DNA of 28,534 nucleotides from Hypsibius dujardini (taxonomy: Eukaryota; Tardigrada; Eutardigrada; Parachela; Hypsibiidae), in assembly GCA_001579985.1 (NCBI GenBank), contig LRSR01007251.1:1-28534 (forward strand), in the 5' to 3' direction. This document shows positions 9,101 through 21,584 of this stretch, piece by piece; the first letter of the stretch is position 1, and every line of letters starts with the position of its first letter. The notes beneath the pieces are model-generated. The model did not search any database, was not told where the DNA came from, and was given only the letters and a program-made list of their open reading frames with translations. The position numbers were made by a program, and so were the translations under genes.

Positions 9101-12100
9101 AGACTGCTCTCTGCTTACGCGCGGTACACACCCTTAAGATTCACCTTGTCCTTCATTGCCCGGCAGCACTCAGGGAGCTAGTAGGTCCCTCGGACTATAG
9201 GCACACTTTGCAGGAAGTGCGCACTTTCACGGTGCTGGCCAATAAATATTTGTATTATCGCGTCTATAGCACATGGCAATGGCGCTCTTGATTAACTTTC
9301 ATTACGTAAAACAAAGACGAATTCCTCTCTAAGTGTGACTATGAAGTGTCATCAAGCCAATGTGATGGCGTCATCGCGGCAAGGCTACGTACGGTCAAAG
9401 GTCGGACACTTTACTATATTATTATATATTATCGTAATACACTTGGTATGAAAAATATGAAATAGAAAAAGAATTTGAAACAAAAATATAAAATACGAAA
9501 TATGAAAACTGAAATCTAGGAAAGATTCACCGATTCACGAAGTTTAGATTCCGTTTAAATAGGAATGAAATTATTAAACGAGGGTTCCGAAATTAGAAAA
9601 ACCGATTCTTCCTTAGCAGACAAAACAAATCCATCCATTTACGTACGAGGTCGTACATTTTTTTAGGTATTTTGTTTTCCCTTTACCTGGGGACGATGAA
9701 AATAAGTTCAACGAATGTCAGGAAATTTTTAAAAACCGTTCCCCTTTTTTCAGCATCTCCGCAAACTGCCTCCGTAAGGGCTTTTAGTGGGAGCTTCCGG
9801 TTTATTACGGGTGACGACTCGCTCTATGATAAGAGCCTCGACAATGTTTCCTCCAAACGATTCAAGGCGCTCTCCGCACGGTCAAAATTATTGGTAACTA
9901 CCGTGTTACACACGTGACAAAAACCTTGCGCTAATCGAGTTAAGCCATTGCACTCGTTCGACGTGTAGCTGTTGTACAGTTGTACACAGCCACGAGTTAA
10001 AGTGCTTAATTCGGTCAGCGTAAAGTTTGCCACGTCTGTAGATCCACACATCGAATATGCTGAGGAATGTGAGAAGTCACTTTAAATTTAATTTATTTTT
10101 CCAGATTGACACGGCGTTTCAGAAGTTCTTCGGGAATCTCTATTGGTTTTCAGACATTGTTGGCTTCGAGTAAGGCTATTTTCTGTGCTTTCGACAAGGC
10201 TCTCCTTTAACGGATGAAAACTCGAGGGCCAGTGGAACTTCCAACTGAAATCCGGATAATTTCTTCTCGTTTTGTTTGACAGGAAAGGGAGTGTGATCGT
10301 CAATTGGATCAGCTGGTTCGACGAGAAGGGTATCGAAAACTCCATTCCCGTGACAATAGAAACGGCACAAGTGAGGGATAAACTCATCGCGGGATTGATG
10401 GAAAATCTCGAATCCGATGCGGGGATCGATTTGGATTCGGTTAAGATCACAGGTGAGGCTGAACGAAGAGTATCGGCACTAACAAAAATCTAGGGATGGC
10501 GAAACTAAACTAAACTACAAAACCAACCAAAACCAAAACTGAAAGTTTTGCTCTCTAATTTTTTTATTTCAATTTTTTTTATTTTCTTAAAAACTAAACT
10601 AAAAGTTTTAGTCACTAACGATTTACAGTGTAACTGGAAAAAAATACTAAACAAATTTAATTAGTCAGCTATGTAATATGACTAAAACTAAACCAAAAAG
10701 TCACTAAAAGAAACTTCTTAGTAATCAGGTTTAGTCAACCAAAAAACTAATTAGCCAACCAATAATATTAATTTTTGCCATCCGATCTGGCTACTTGAAA
10801 AATCAACTGCACCTGGAAGATTTTGGCGCCCACAATACAGGTGGCGCCATTTGGCGAGTGGCGCCGTCTGGTGAGTGGCGCCACCCACAGTGCGGCTCAG
10901 TTTCTGGCCGTTAATAGTTTATACTATAGGCGCAGCTCCGATTCATGTCAGAAATCCAAGGAGAAATTACGTCTATCACCAATGGCATTTGCTCGATTGA
11001 TCTCTCACTCTTGCAGAAATTCCCAACGCGAAACTTGTTAGTGGTGAACTTGCCCCACACATTCGCCACTTCACCCCCTCACCCTTCACGGATTTCTTCC
11101 GCACCACGCAGCAAAATAATTTCGATGATGTCTTCAAGTCGTCCATCCCGTCTGGAGAGTCTTCGGGGGAAAGCTCGACGAAATACCCGACGACTCTGTT
11201 GGTGGTCGATTTCAAAGTGGAAGATGGGCAAAACAACGCCGACCTCCCACGTTCTCCCATTGAACCAGTCTTGCCTACTGGATTACGACCGTTTGAGTAT
11301 GCCGCCACGCGGGTGGCATCCGAAGCGCCGCCCATCTCACCATCCAAAGGAGTGCGAGTAAGTTTTAAAATTGCGATTAATTTCATCATCATCAATCAAT
11401 TAACGGCTCGATCATCTACACAGTGTATTCAAAATCTGCAATCGATCAATCAAGTGTCCGAACACCATTAGATCTGCAAGTTAAGCGAATCAGCCAATTA
11501 TTCAATGGTTGATTGTTGTATTGCCGTTTTTTAGGTGGATTTTGTGCCGAGATTTCCCACCATCGACTCGCTTCTCCCCTTCCTGCAGTTAAATTCCCCA
11601 CTCAACATCTCAGCGCTATTTCGTCAGGAATTTCGAACAACTGCTGCTTCCAGTTCCACCCTCTCGACCACTTCCGCTTCTACGCGAACGACTCCAGGGA
11701 CCAGGGCAAAAGTTGCGAGCACTGTAGCGACAACCACCACAGCGTCATCGACGAGCCAGCGAACAACGCGGCCACCATTGGCGACGATGAGCTCGATGCG
11801 AATCGCGAGCTCCTCGAAAGCCAGCACGCGCTTGCCGATCTTTCCCATTACGGTCCGCTCGGTCTTCGTGCCCAACATGCATATCAATGTGACGTGCGAA
11901 GAGGGATTTTTCAAGTGTGCCGGTGGGAATTGCATTCCAATGTACTTATACTGCAACGGAGTGGATAATTGCCTGGTAAGTTGTGAGTTGTGTCGTTTAA
12001 ATAACGCATTTAAATTTATTTGAAATGTTAAATACGTTTAAATTCACAGACAAATTTTATTTACGTAAAAAAAGCTTATTTCAAAGAAAAGCCACTTTTT

Positions 12101-15100
12101 CAGCATATAAAATAGATATTTCACATAGAATATCGTAATATTACAGTAAATTTAGCGATTTTATCTTTTAAAATTAAACATGTTCAAAACACTAATGTAC
12201 AGCGGAGGTTACTTTGAATGTCGTTGTTTGAAGATTTTTTTGCAGATCTTTTTTCGGAGGAAGTGATAACAAATTCAAGATTGATTCATTATCGTAGATG
12301 CAATTCAATTAACATTAAAAATGGCACTACCAAGTGATTTGGTTGTCCTCAATTGACCCACTACGACAATACTATTGAGTCTCCTTCAACTTGTTGAATA
12401 CTAGTAATATCATTTTTTTAATCTTTATAGTTTATGTTTCACCTGTTTTTTTCTAAACGCCATCTTTTTTCTGTTGAACGGTATTAGTATAAATTTGGTT
12501 TGCATTGGATTCCTCTTGAATTTCTTAAACTCAATGAATATGTATGTGTATTTTCCAGGATGGTGGATCGGATGAGTCACCAGGATGCAACAGCTGCGGC
12601 AGTGGTCAGTTATCCTGTGGAGACGCCACGTGTTACACCACCGACAAACGATGTGACGGGAAACGAGACTGTGCAAATGGATTTGACGAGACCGACTGTC
12701 AGCAGTGCCAACCGAACGCGGTCCGATGTACGGATGGACAGTGCAAACCACTGTGGGTGTGGTGTAATAAATTTAACGATTGTGGCGACTGGAGCGATGA
12801 TCCCCCGAACTGCGACTGCCGGGATGGCCAACTTCGTTGTCAAAATGGCCAGTGTGTCATTGGGGAGACTTGTAATGGAATGAGGGAGTGCATTGACGGT
12901 TCAGGTAGGAAACGGCCGGAGCAGACACGCAGACAAACAGATAGACATATAGACAGTCAGAGACAGACAGACAGATAGACAGGCAGACTAACAGATAAAC
13001 AGACAAGTTGACAGACAGACAGATATGCATTGTCGTGTGTGAAACAGACATTGTCAGACAGTCACTGGCTTTTGCTGCTTGCAGACGAAAAGAATTGCAG
13101 TTGTCTCGATCGGCTCATGAAAAGCTTCCCGAGAAAGCGTTGCGACGGCGTAAATGACTGTCCGGACGGCACCGACGAATTAAACTGTCTCTTCCGGTGC
13201 ACTCGCGATCAAATCAAGTGCCGCGAGGACGGCGGCTGCATCAACAAGAATCGAATCTGCGACGGCAAAGACGATTGTATGGACGGGTCAGACGAAGAAC
13301 TGTGCTTCCAGCTGTCCGCCGACGGTCGGCAAGTCAACAAGCAGTTCATGGAGACGCGTGAGGAAGGCGTCCTGATGTGGAACATTGAGGGCGAATGGTA
13401 CCCGGTCTGCTCGCAGTTGTATAACTCCACCCAAACGGCGTCTGTTTGCCGCGGAATGACATACGTCAAGGCCAAGCGCGAAAGTGGAATTATTCTTCAG
13501 ACCACCAAGGGCTACGCCCATTATGATTTCTTGACGAAGCGTTACGTATTACGGAAACAGTGTCACCGCGATGTCGTGGTACACTTGGCGTGTGAGGGCC
13601 TTGTTTGTGGGATCACTCCATCGACGAATCATTGGAGGAATGAAGTGCGACAATCGGCGAGAATCGTTGGTGGCGAGGATGCTTTACCTGGTTAGTTGAT
13701 GGCTGGTCGGTCGGTCTGTCTGTCTGATTGTCTGTCTATCTGTCTGTTTGTTTGTCTGTTTGTCTGCCTATTTGTTAGTCTGCGAATGTCTTGCAATTTG
13801 TCCCCTTACATGACCTTGTGCCTATGAATGTCTGAACGCTCAGATTTCTCAACGTTCTACTTGCAGGACAATGGCCCTGGCATGTGGCTCTGTACCGCGA
13901 CGGACTGTACGCCTGCGGTGCCACCCTCCTAGACAAACAATGGCTCATCTCCGCGGCGCATTGCTTCTTCCCGCACATGTACCGCTTCTGGGCGGCCCGC
14001 CTCGGCTCATGGCGGCTCAGCTCCATGCCACCGCAACAGCAGATAATCAAAATCAGCCAAGCGGTCATCTACGACGGCTACGACCACTTTGGCAGCTCCG
14101 ATGGTGATATCGCGCTGCTCCGGCTGGAACGTCCCGTGGAACTGAGCAACTGGGTGCGACCGGTGTGCCTCCCGCTGGACGACCATGTGCCGGGATCGCT
14201 GCCTGGAGAGGCCTGTAAAGCCATCGGTTGGGGCCTCCGTGCAGAAGACGGCTCCAAGGCTGACATTTTACAGGTTGGGATGAGAAAACTGAACTATAAT
14301 TTAATTCGTTTTAGTTAATCTAATTGAAAATTTGTTAATTAGTAAATCAGTTAGTTAAAATTAGTTAATTTAATTAAAATACATCAAAACATTGTTGGAA
14401 GCTTGTTACAATTTATTTCTTGATTTCCATGGTAATTTTTGCTAGTTTTTGACTAAACGTTCCAATACATCATCATTACATATAATACGTGTAGGAATAA
14501 GGTTTGACATTGACTGAAAGAAGTAAAACGACGCAATCGAACTAACATCATAAATTTATATTTTATTAAATGTTTTGTTAAATAATTATTTTTGATTATT
14601 TATCAGACCAAGGAGCGAAGCGACGAGGTCTTTTCTTCCCACAGTATGGGTTGGCAAAAGTGAATGTCCGTCTGTCTTTCTGTCTTTCTCTCTGTTTGTG
14701 TGCCTGCCCCTTCTACCTTTCGCACCGCCGGGGTGCGGAAGGCGTGGTCACCAATGCTATGCAGCCTGTGCTAGGTGTGAGCCGAACGGCACACAGCGGC
14801 AACGCTGTCATTATTTGGTTTCTTACTAAAAAATCTAATTCGTTGAAATCTCTCGAATCAACAAAATTCCATTGACTGCAAATATTCGCTCCTCGGTTTT
14901 TCTTAACGATTGCATCGTCTGCTAGTTAAGTTTGGTTAGTTAGTTCCAGTTAGCTGTATTTTTGTTTTTGCCTTCCTTGTTTATAGGAAGTCGACGTCCC
15001 GGTACTGAATAACACCGACTGCAACAGTCTCCAGGATCCGGAGTACTTTGGGAAGATATCGGACTCGATGATGTGTGCCGGGCAGACTGGGCGGGACAGC

Positions 15101-15591
15101 TGCCAGGGCGATTCCGGTGGGCCTCTGCTGTGCAACACGGATAAAAACAATTGGTTCCTGGCGGGTGTCGTCAGTTTCGGCAGTGGCTGTGGCGGAGGAT
15201 CGACCCGGCCGGGGGTATACTCGCGTATCTCAAAGTTTTCACGGTGGATTGAGAGTGTCTTGACCAATTCCACCAAGGGAATTCAGCCGGCGAATTCGAT
15301 TTTGAAGCCATTCAACTGCTTCGGGTTCCGGTGTGCCGACGGGAAGTGCCTTCAGAACGGCCAAGTCTGCGATGGAATTGTTAACTGTGTGGATGGGCTG
15401 GATGAGTCCAATTGCACGGCCAAAAATGAAACTGGTACTGACGATGGGAACGGACCAGATAGCCGCTAGGCCTTTAAGTAGACAGACAGTCAAGGAGGCA
15501 GACAATCAGGTCGACAGTGTGAGGGATAGACAGACATACACAAAGGCACACAGTTAGATCGTGCGACAAATAGATAGACAGACAAACAAAC

Positions 15592-15662
<71 letters not shown>

Positions 15663-18088
15663 TGGTAGGCAGGTAGACAGGCAGACGTTTATTAAGCCCC
15701 TGTTGTTTTCTTATTTAAAGTCGTCTGCTATGACTGGAACTTCAGCTGTGACAACTCTCGATGCATCGACATCCATCTTCGTTGTGATGGTCGTGACGAT
15801 TGTGGAGATACCTCGGATGAAAAAAACTGTGGTAGTGTTATGTCCACGAAAATACCGACAGGCGTCCCACCGACCGTCTCTCCTGACCACTCCAGTATTC
15901 CCGTTGAGCCGAATGAACTGCCACGTGGGATGTGCCCTGCTGGATTTTTCCAATGCGGAGATGGGGAGTGCATTACGATCAAGTTTCACTGTGATAAACG
16001 CTCACACTGTTCGGATGGATCCGATGAATTTGGGTGTTCTACAGACAGATGCGGCAAAGATTTGATTGAGTGCTCGAACGGGCAGTGCGTCTCGCTAAAT
16101 GGATGGTGTAATGGGTAATTATTTGCCCTTTTATCTGCTTAATTTTCTGTTTGGTGGTGTGTCTTATCTCTCTCTCTGTCTTTGTCTATCTGTCTATTTG
16201 TCTATCTGAATTTGTGTCTTTCTGTCGGTTTGTCTGTTTATCTGATTGTTTGTCTATGTCTGCCTGCCGGTATGCGTGTCTGTCTGTCTGCCTTGCCTTC
16301 TGTCTATCTGTTTGGTTGTCAATCTGCTTTGTGGTTTGTGTGTCTTTTACCTCAATGTTGTGATGATATTAGGTACAATGACTGTGGCGATTGGTCCGAC
16401 GAGCCCTCCAACTGCACCTGCCAACCCAAACAATTCCGCTGCGCTAACGGTCGCTGCATCGACTCCCGTTTCCGCTGTGACGGCATCCCGCTCTGCACCG
16501 ACGGCAGCGACGAATTCGATTGTCCGTGTCGCGACCTCATTCGCCACTCTGACCCCTACAAACTGTGCGACGGCTATCCCGACTGCCTGGACGGATCGGA
16601 TGAACGGGAGTGCGTCAAATGCTCCCGTGATGAGTTCCATTGTCCGGGTGGCAGTCACTGCATCAAGAAGAATCGCATCTGCAATGACATTGAAGATTGT
16701 CCGGGTAAGGAGGACGAGAGTAACTGCATGATGTTGACGGAGAACAGGACACTCGGCAATGTGGATTTGATGTTCCGGCCGCGATCGGGATATTTGTTTT
16801 TAAATATCAACGGTACTTGGCTGCCGACCTGTGCGGATGGATGGGATGGATTTAGCGATGTGCTGCTGCCGGTCGTGTGCACCTTGTTGGGCCAGAATAT
16901 GGCCGGAGCTCGGGTTGCTTTTGAAGCTGCAAACGAATTCAAAAATTTTGCATTGGTAGGTCCATCTTCTCAATTTGACTGTCGATCTGTCTCTCTATCT
17001 GCCTGCCTGCCTATCTGTATGCCTATCTCTCTGCCTGCCTGCGTACTTCCATGTGCTTCTGTGTATCTGTCTGTCTGCCTGCCTGCCTTCTTCCCTGTCA
17101 GTCTGTCTGTCTGCATCTGTTCGCATATCTGTCGGTCTGTCTGCCTACTGGCTTGCCTGCCTATCTGTCTACGTGACTGTCTGCCTTTCTATCTTCCGCT
17201 CTAACTGTTTGCCGTTTGGCCCAGTACAGGTGAAGGGAGCTTCTCTACTACGAGCCGAACGATGTGTCCAGAACATGATCGTCCGTGTGACCTGCGGTGG
17301 AACCACCTGCGGCCTCATCCAAGGCGCAATCGCTCCCATCACTCGAGCCCTCTCCTTCCCACGAGAGACTCTCACTGAAGCATTGGCCGAACGCTATGGT
17401 AGCCCTCACTTCCGCATCCTTCGTGGCGAAGCGGCCACGCCTCAAGGCACCCCGTGGCATGTCGCCTTGTACCGGAACGGTGAATTTGTCTGCAGCGGTT
17501 CTTTAATCAACGAAAATTGGATCATCACCGCGGCACACTGCATGGAAGGCACCTACCAGTACTACTGGACCGCTCGCTTAGGCACCTGGCGACTGAATTC
17601 GCAGAGCCCATACGAGCAGATGCGAAGGATTAAAGTCATCCTCAAGCAACCGCAACGTGGATTCTTGACCTCCGACGGGAAAGTGATGGGATATAAAAAT
17701 GATATCGCTCTGTTGAAGGTAGAGTCGCCGATCCTGCTGTCGGACTGGATTCGGCCGATTTGTCTGCCGCAAGACCCGAGTAAGGTGGAATCACGAATGG
17801 TGATGGACATGGTGCCGGATGGAGTGGCCGCCTCGCAGGTGTTGCGGGAAGGAACTCGATGTCGGATTACGGGATGGGGACGGACAGTGGAGGGGCCGGT
17901 GGCGAAGACGTTGCAGGAGGCCCATTTCAATGTCATTGACAATGCGGTGTGTAATCAGTCGTATGACGGGCAGGTGTCGGAACATATGTTGTGTGCGAAA
18001 AGTGTCGCTGGGAATTCCAGTTTCTGCCAGGTAAGAGGCGAGACAAGCACAGCAATTGACAGGCAGACAAACAGAGACAGACAGACAA

Positions 18089-18131
<43 letters not shown>

Positions 18132-21100
18132 TAGACAGACAGACGGACAGAGGGGTATTCCGAATTTCAGAGTTATATTTAATATGTTTTGATTTGCAGA
18201 AAGACGCTGGCGGTGGATTGGCTTGCGCGGAGCACACAGACCAGTCCGTCCTGATGGGCGTGGCCAGTTACAGTCCCTGCCGCAGCGACTCCAGCCTACC
18301 TGGTGTTTTCACCACGATTCATACTTTTCTGCCCTGGATCAAAGCTGTTTTGGAAAGCACATCCGAACCGTCCGTCCCAGCTGCGGTTGCCTGTTCTGGC
18401 TACCGTTGCGATATTGGCACTTGTCTGCCCATTGGGATGCGTTGTGACGGGCAACAACACTGTCCGAACGGGGACGATGAGAAAAACTGCGAGCCGTTTT
18501 ATCCAGTGCTATGTCGTGACCGAGATTTCCTCTGCGCTAACAACCGGTGTGTGCCTGGACAGAACTTCTGTGATGGACGGGACGATTGCGGTGATCGGTC
18601 TGATGAGGGTAACAACTGCACGGCGTCTTGTGGCAACGGGGAGTTTCGATGTGTTATCAGTGGAAAGTGTATTCCGAGTACGTGGCGATGTGACTCGTAT
18701 GCGGATTGCCCGGGTGGAACTGACGAGGTCAACTGTACCAGAGAATGCACTCGAGGGTAAGACATATAGGTGTCTGTTTGTCTCTTTGTTTGTCTGTCTG
18801 TCAGCTTGTCCATCAGTATGTCAATTTGTCTATATGTCTCTCCGTCTGCCTGCCTGCTTGCTTGCCTGCCTGTCTGTCTGCCTCTCCGTCTGTCTGTTTG
18901 CCGTTCCATTCATTTATTGGAAGTAATTTCCGCTATAGGTACTACCAGTGTCCCGATAAACGATGCATTCCCCCGAGTTATGTTTGCGACGGCATCCGGG
19001 ATTGCCTCAACGGGACTGACGAAGAAGCCTGCGGCTGCCCGACCGGCAATTTCAAGTGCAAGAATGGAGACTGCAAACCTTTGCGTTTGTTCTGCGACGG
19101 AAAGGCTGATTGCCAGGATGAAAAAGACGAGGAATTCTGCAACTTGACCAGTTGTCTTGTCACGCAGTACCAGTGTCGTTCGGGCGAGTGCATCAGCCAG
19201 CGCTGGCTTTGTGATGGCGATAAGGACTGCCAGGATGGCAGCGACGAAGTGGACTGCTCCCCGTCACCGGCGAAGGTCACTTGCCCTCAAGGTTACACGG
19301 CCTGTGCCCAAGGCGGATGCATTCGATCGTCCTGGAATTGTGACGGGTATCCGGATTGTCCGAATGGGGAGGATGAGGAGATGTGCCATACGTCGACGAC
19401 GAGACGGATTATCACGGCTGCCAGGCGAACGACTCGCGGTCCAACAGTACTGGGTTAGTTACCTTGTGGCCTGTATGTCTCTCTGTCTGCCTCTGTTTAT
19501 CTGTTTCTGTTTATTTGTCTGTCGGTCTTTCTGGCTATCTGTCTCTGTCTCCATGCCTGCCTGTCTGCCTGGAACGTATCCGTTTGACTGCCTGGTTCTG
19601 CGCGTTATTTGACTGCACGTATTAACATCTTGATGCTTTGCTTCCAGGCGGTTCGACTGCTAATCCCATAAAGAATTCAACCACCACAGCTTCGCCTTCT
19701 ACCCTGAAGTCAACCATTAGAACTATTCCATTTTCAGTGGCTACTGTATTTCGAACAACTTCCACATCAACCCTACCACCTTCAACCACATTCTCTCTCC
19801 CCATCGAGCCCGAAGTCATTACCAGCTCCACAGGAGCCGCAACCACCAGCGTTCGGCCTTCCATTGGTTCTCGCGGAACTCCTCAGCGTCGACCAAATTC
19901 AACGAAGCGCATACTTCCCGTCTCGACTCTACCCCCGGTATCAACGAAGGCAGTCACCTCGTTACCGGGAGCGGCTTTCACCGTGCCGAATGCCGGGTTC
20001 ACAGAATCGCCGAATCTCTTCCCGCTGGATGAAACGTCGCCGAACCTGTGTGGTGCGCATGAGAGCTACCGCTGCCCCGGGACAGGTTTTTGCCTGCGGC
20101 AACAGCGGGTTTGTGACGGCTATCCCGATTGTCCGAATGCGGAGGACGAGATGCAGTGCTCCAAGTGCAAGGATAAAGCGCTGTGTTACATTTCCAAAAT
20201 GTGCATTCCGAAGGCACAGTGGTGTGACGGCAATCGCGACTGTACGAATGGGGAAGACGAACTTCACTGCGTCACTCTATCTGGTAACAAAAAACCATAC
20301 AGCTGTCGTTAATCAAAAGAGACAGACAATTACAGGCAAACAGACAGACAGACGGACGATAGACTGAAAGACAGACGATAGACTGAGAGACAGACAGACA
20401 GACAGACACAGGCAGGCAGACGAAAACCAACTGACAAATAAAGTCAGTTAGGCATAGGCATAGTCAGTTCAATATCTAGGCAGGCCAGCAGTCATACTGA
20501 CGGACATACTGACAAACTTACAGACACACTGGTAGAAAAAAACTATTAGAGAGAGAGACAATACAGTCAAGCAGACACTTGGGCAGGCTGGGATATAGTC
20601 AGACAGCCGAACAATTCGACGTTAGCCCCGAATAATTCGTTCGGTTTCTGTCAACGTTTTGCATGTCCTTCATAATATGTGATTTATTTATTAGGAAATG
20701 GAACAGTGGAGAAGAACGGTCTCGGATTACCCGCAACCGCCCATTCCGGTCACGTCATGGTGCAACATGCCGGTGAATGGTACCCTCTCTGTGCGACCAC
20801 ATGGACCCCCGGTCTCACCCAGGCTATCTGTAAATCACTCTCCTTCACCGACGCCAAGTACACCGCTCTCGTCAACCACACCAGCCTTCCGCAAGGCATT
20901 AATCCCGACTCCGTGTCATTCTTCTCCCCCGAAGAAGTCCGCCCCACCGTCGACTCCCTCACCGAGTCCCGACCTCGATCACAGACCACCGACACACGGG
21001 ACTGTCAATTCGTTTTCGTCGGATGCTCGACCTTCTCCTGTCGCGATTCCGGGTTCGGGATCAGTGCCAGCATCCAGCGACGCCATCAGCAGGATGAACG

Positions 21101-21541
21101 GAAGCGACCGACGCGGAGCGATGCGGCGGCTTTCGCCTATCCCTTCTATGCCAATGTCTACTCCAACGGGCATTTTGCCTGTGGTGCGTTCATTCTCAAT
21201 GACAAGTGGATTTTGGCAGCCAAGTCTTGTGTGGTCAGTGCGCAGAACGCGCAGATGGCAGTGCGGTTCGGAGTGACGCGGCTGACGAGTCTATCGCCGT
21301 TCGAACAGACAGCCTCGGTGGTGTCGGTGGTGCTGCACCCCGCTCAGCCGGTTGCGATACTGGAGGTGGATGTTCCCTTGAAGTTCACGCGGTTTACGCG
21401 GCCGGTCTGTTTTCCTGATGCTCAACATTTGCGAAATCTTCAGCTGGATTCCTGCAAACTACTGGGTAACGCGTTCTTGATCTGTTTGGCCTATTTATAT
21501 GTTTGCCTCTCTGTCTCTCTATCTGTCTCTCTGTTTGTATA

Positions 21542-21584
<43 letters not shown>

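Noticed and set aside
10976-11395. 139-codon minus-strand open frame
   Set aside because: Shadow of plus-strand exon 7, which joins its neighbours in exact phase.
11624-11956. 110-codon minus-strand frame rich in Val and Ala
   Set aside because: Shadow of the Thr/Ser tract in exon 8.
12905-13084. CRISPR-like or satellite array
   Set aside because: The repeat unit is four bases with no spacers, and the context is a eukaryotic intron.
15435-15469. Gene end at the in-frame TAG at 15467
   Set aside because: A phase 1 donor gtactg at 15435 joins to the LDLa exon at 15721, and the same gene pattern continues for 12 kb.
16182-17204. Long 340-codon open frame with Cys/Leu/Ser/Val repeats
   Set aside because: It is real exon 14 read through two flanking TCTG introns; the splice sites at 16115/16372 and 16955 and the cross-module domain pattern are clear, so the repeat parts are not treated as protein.
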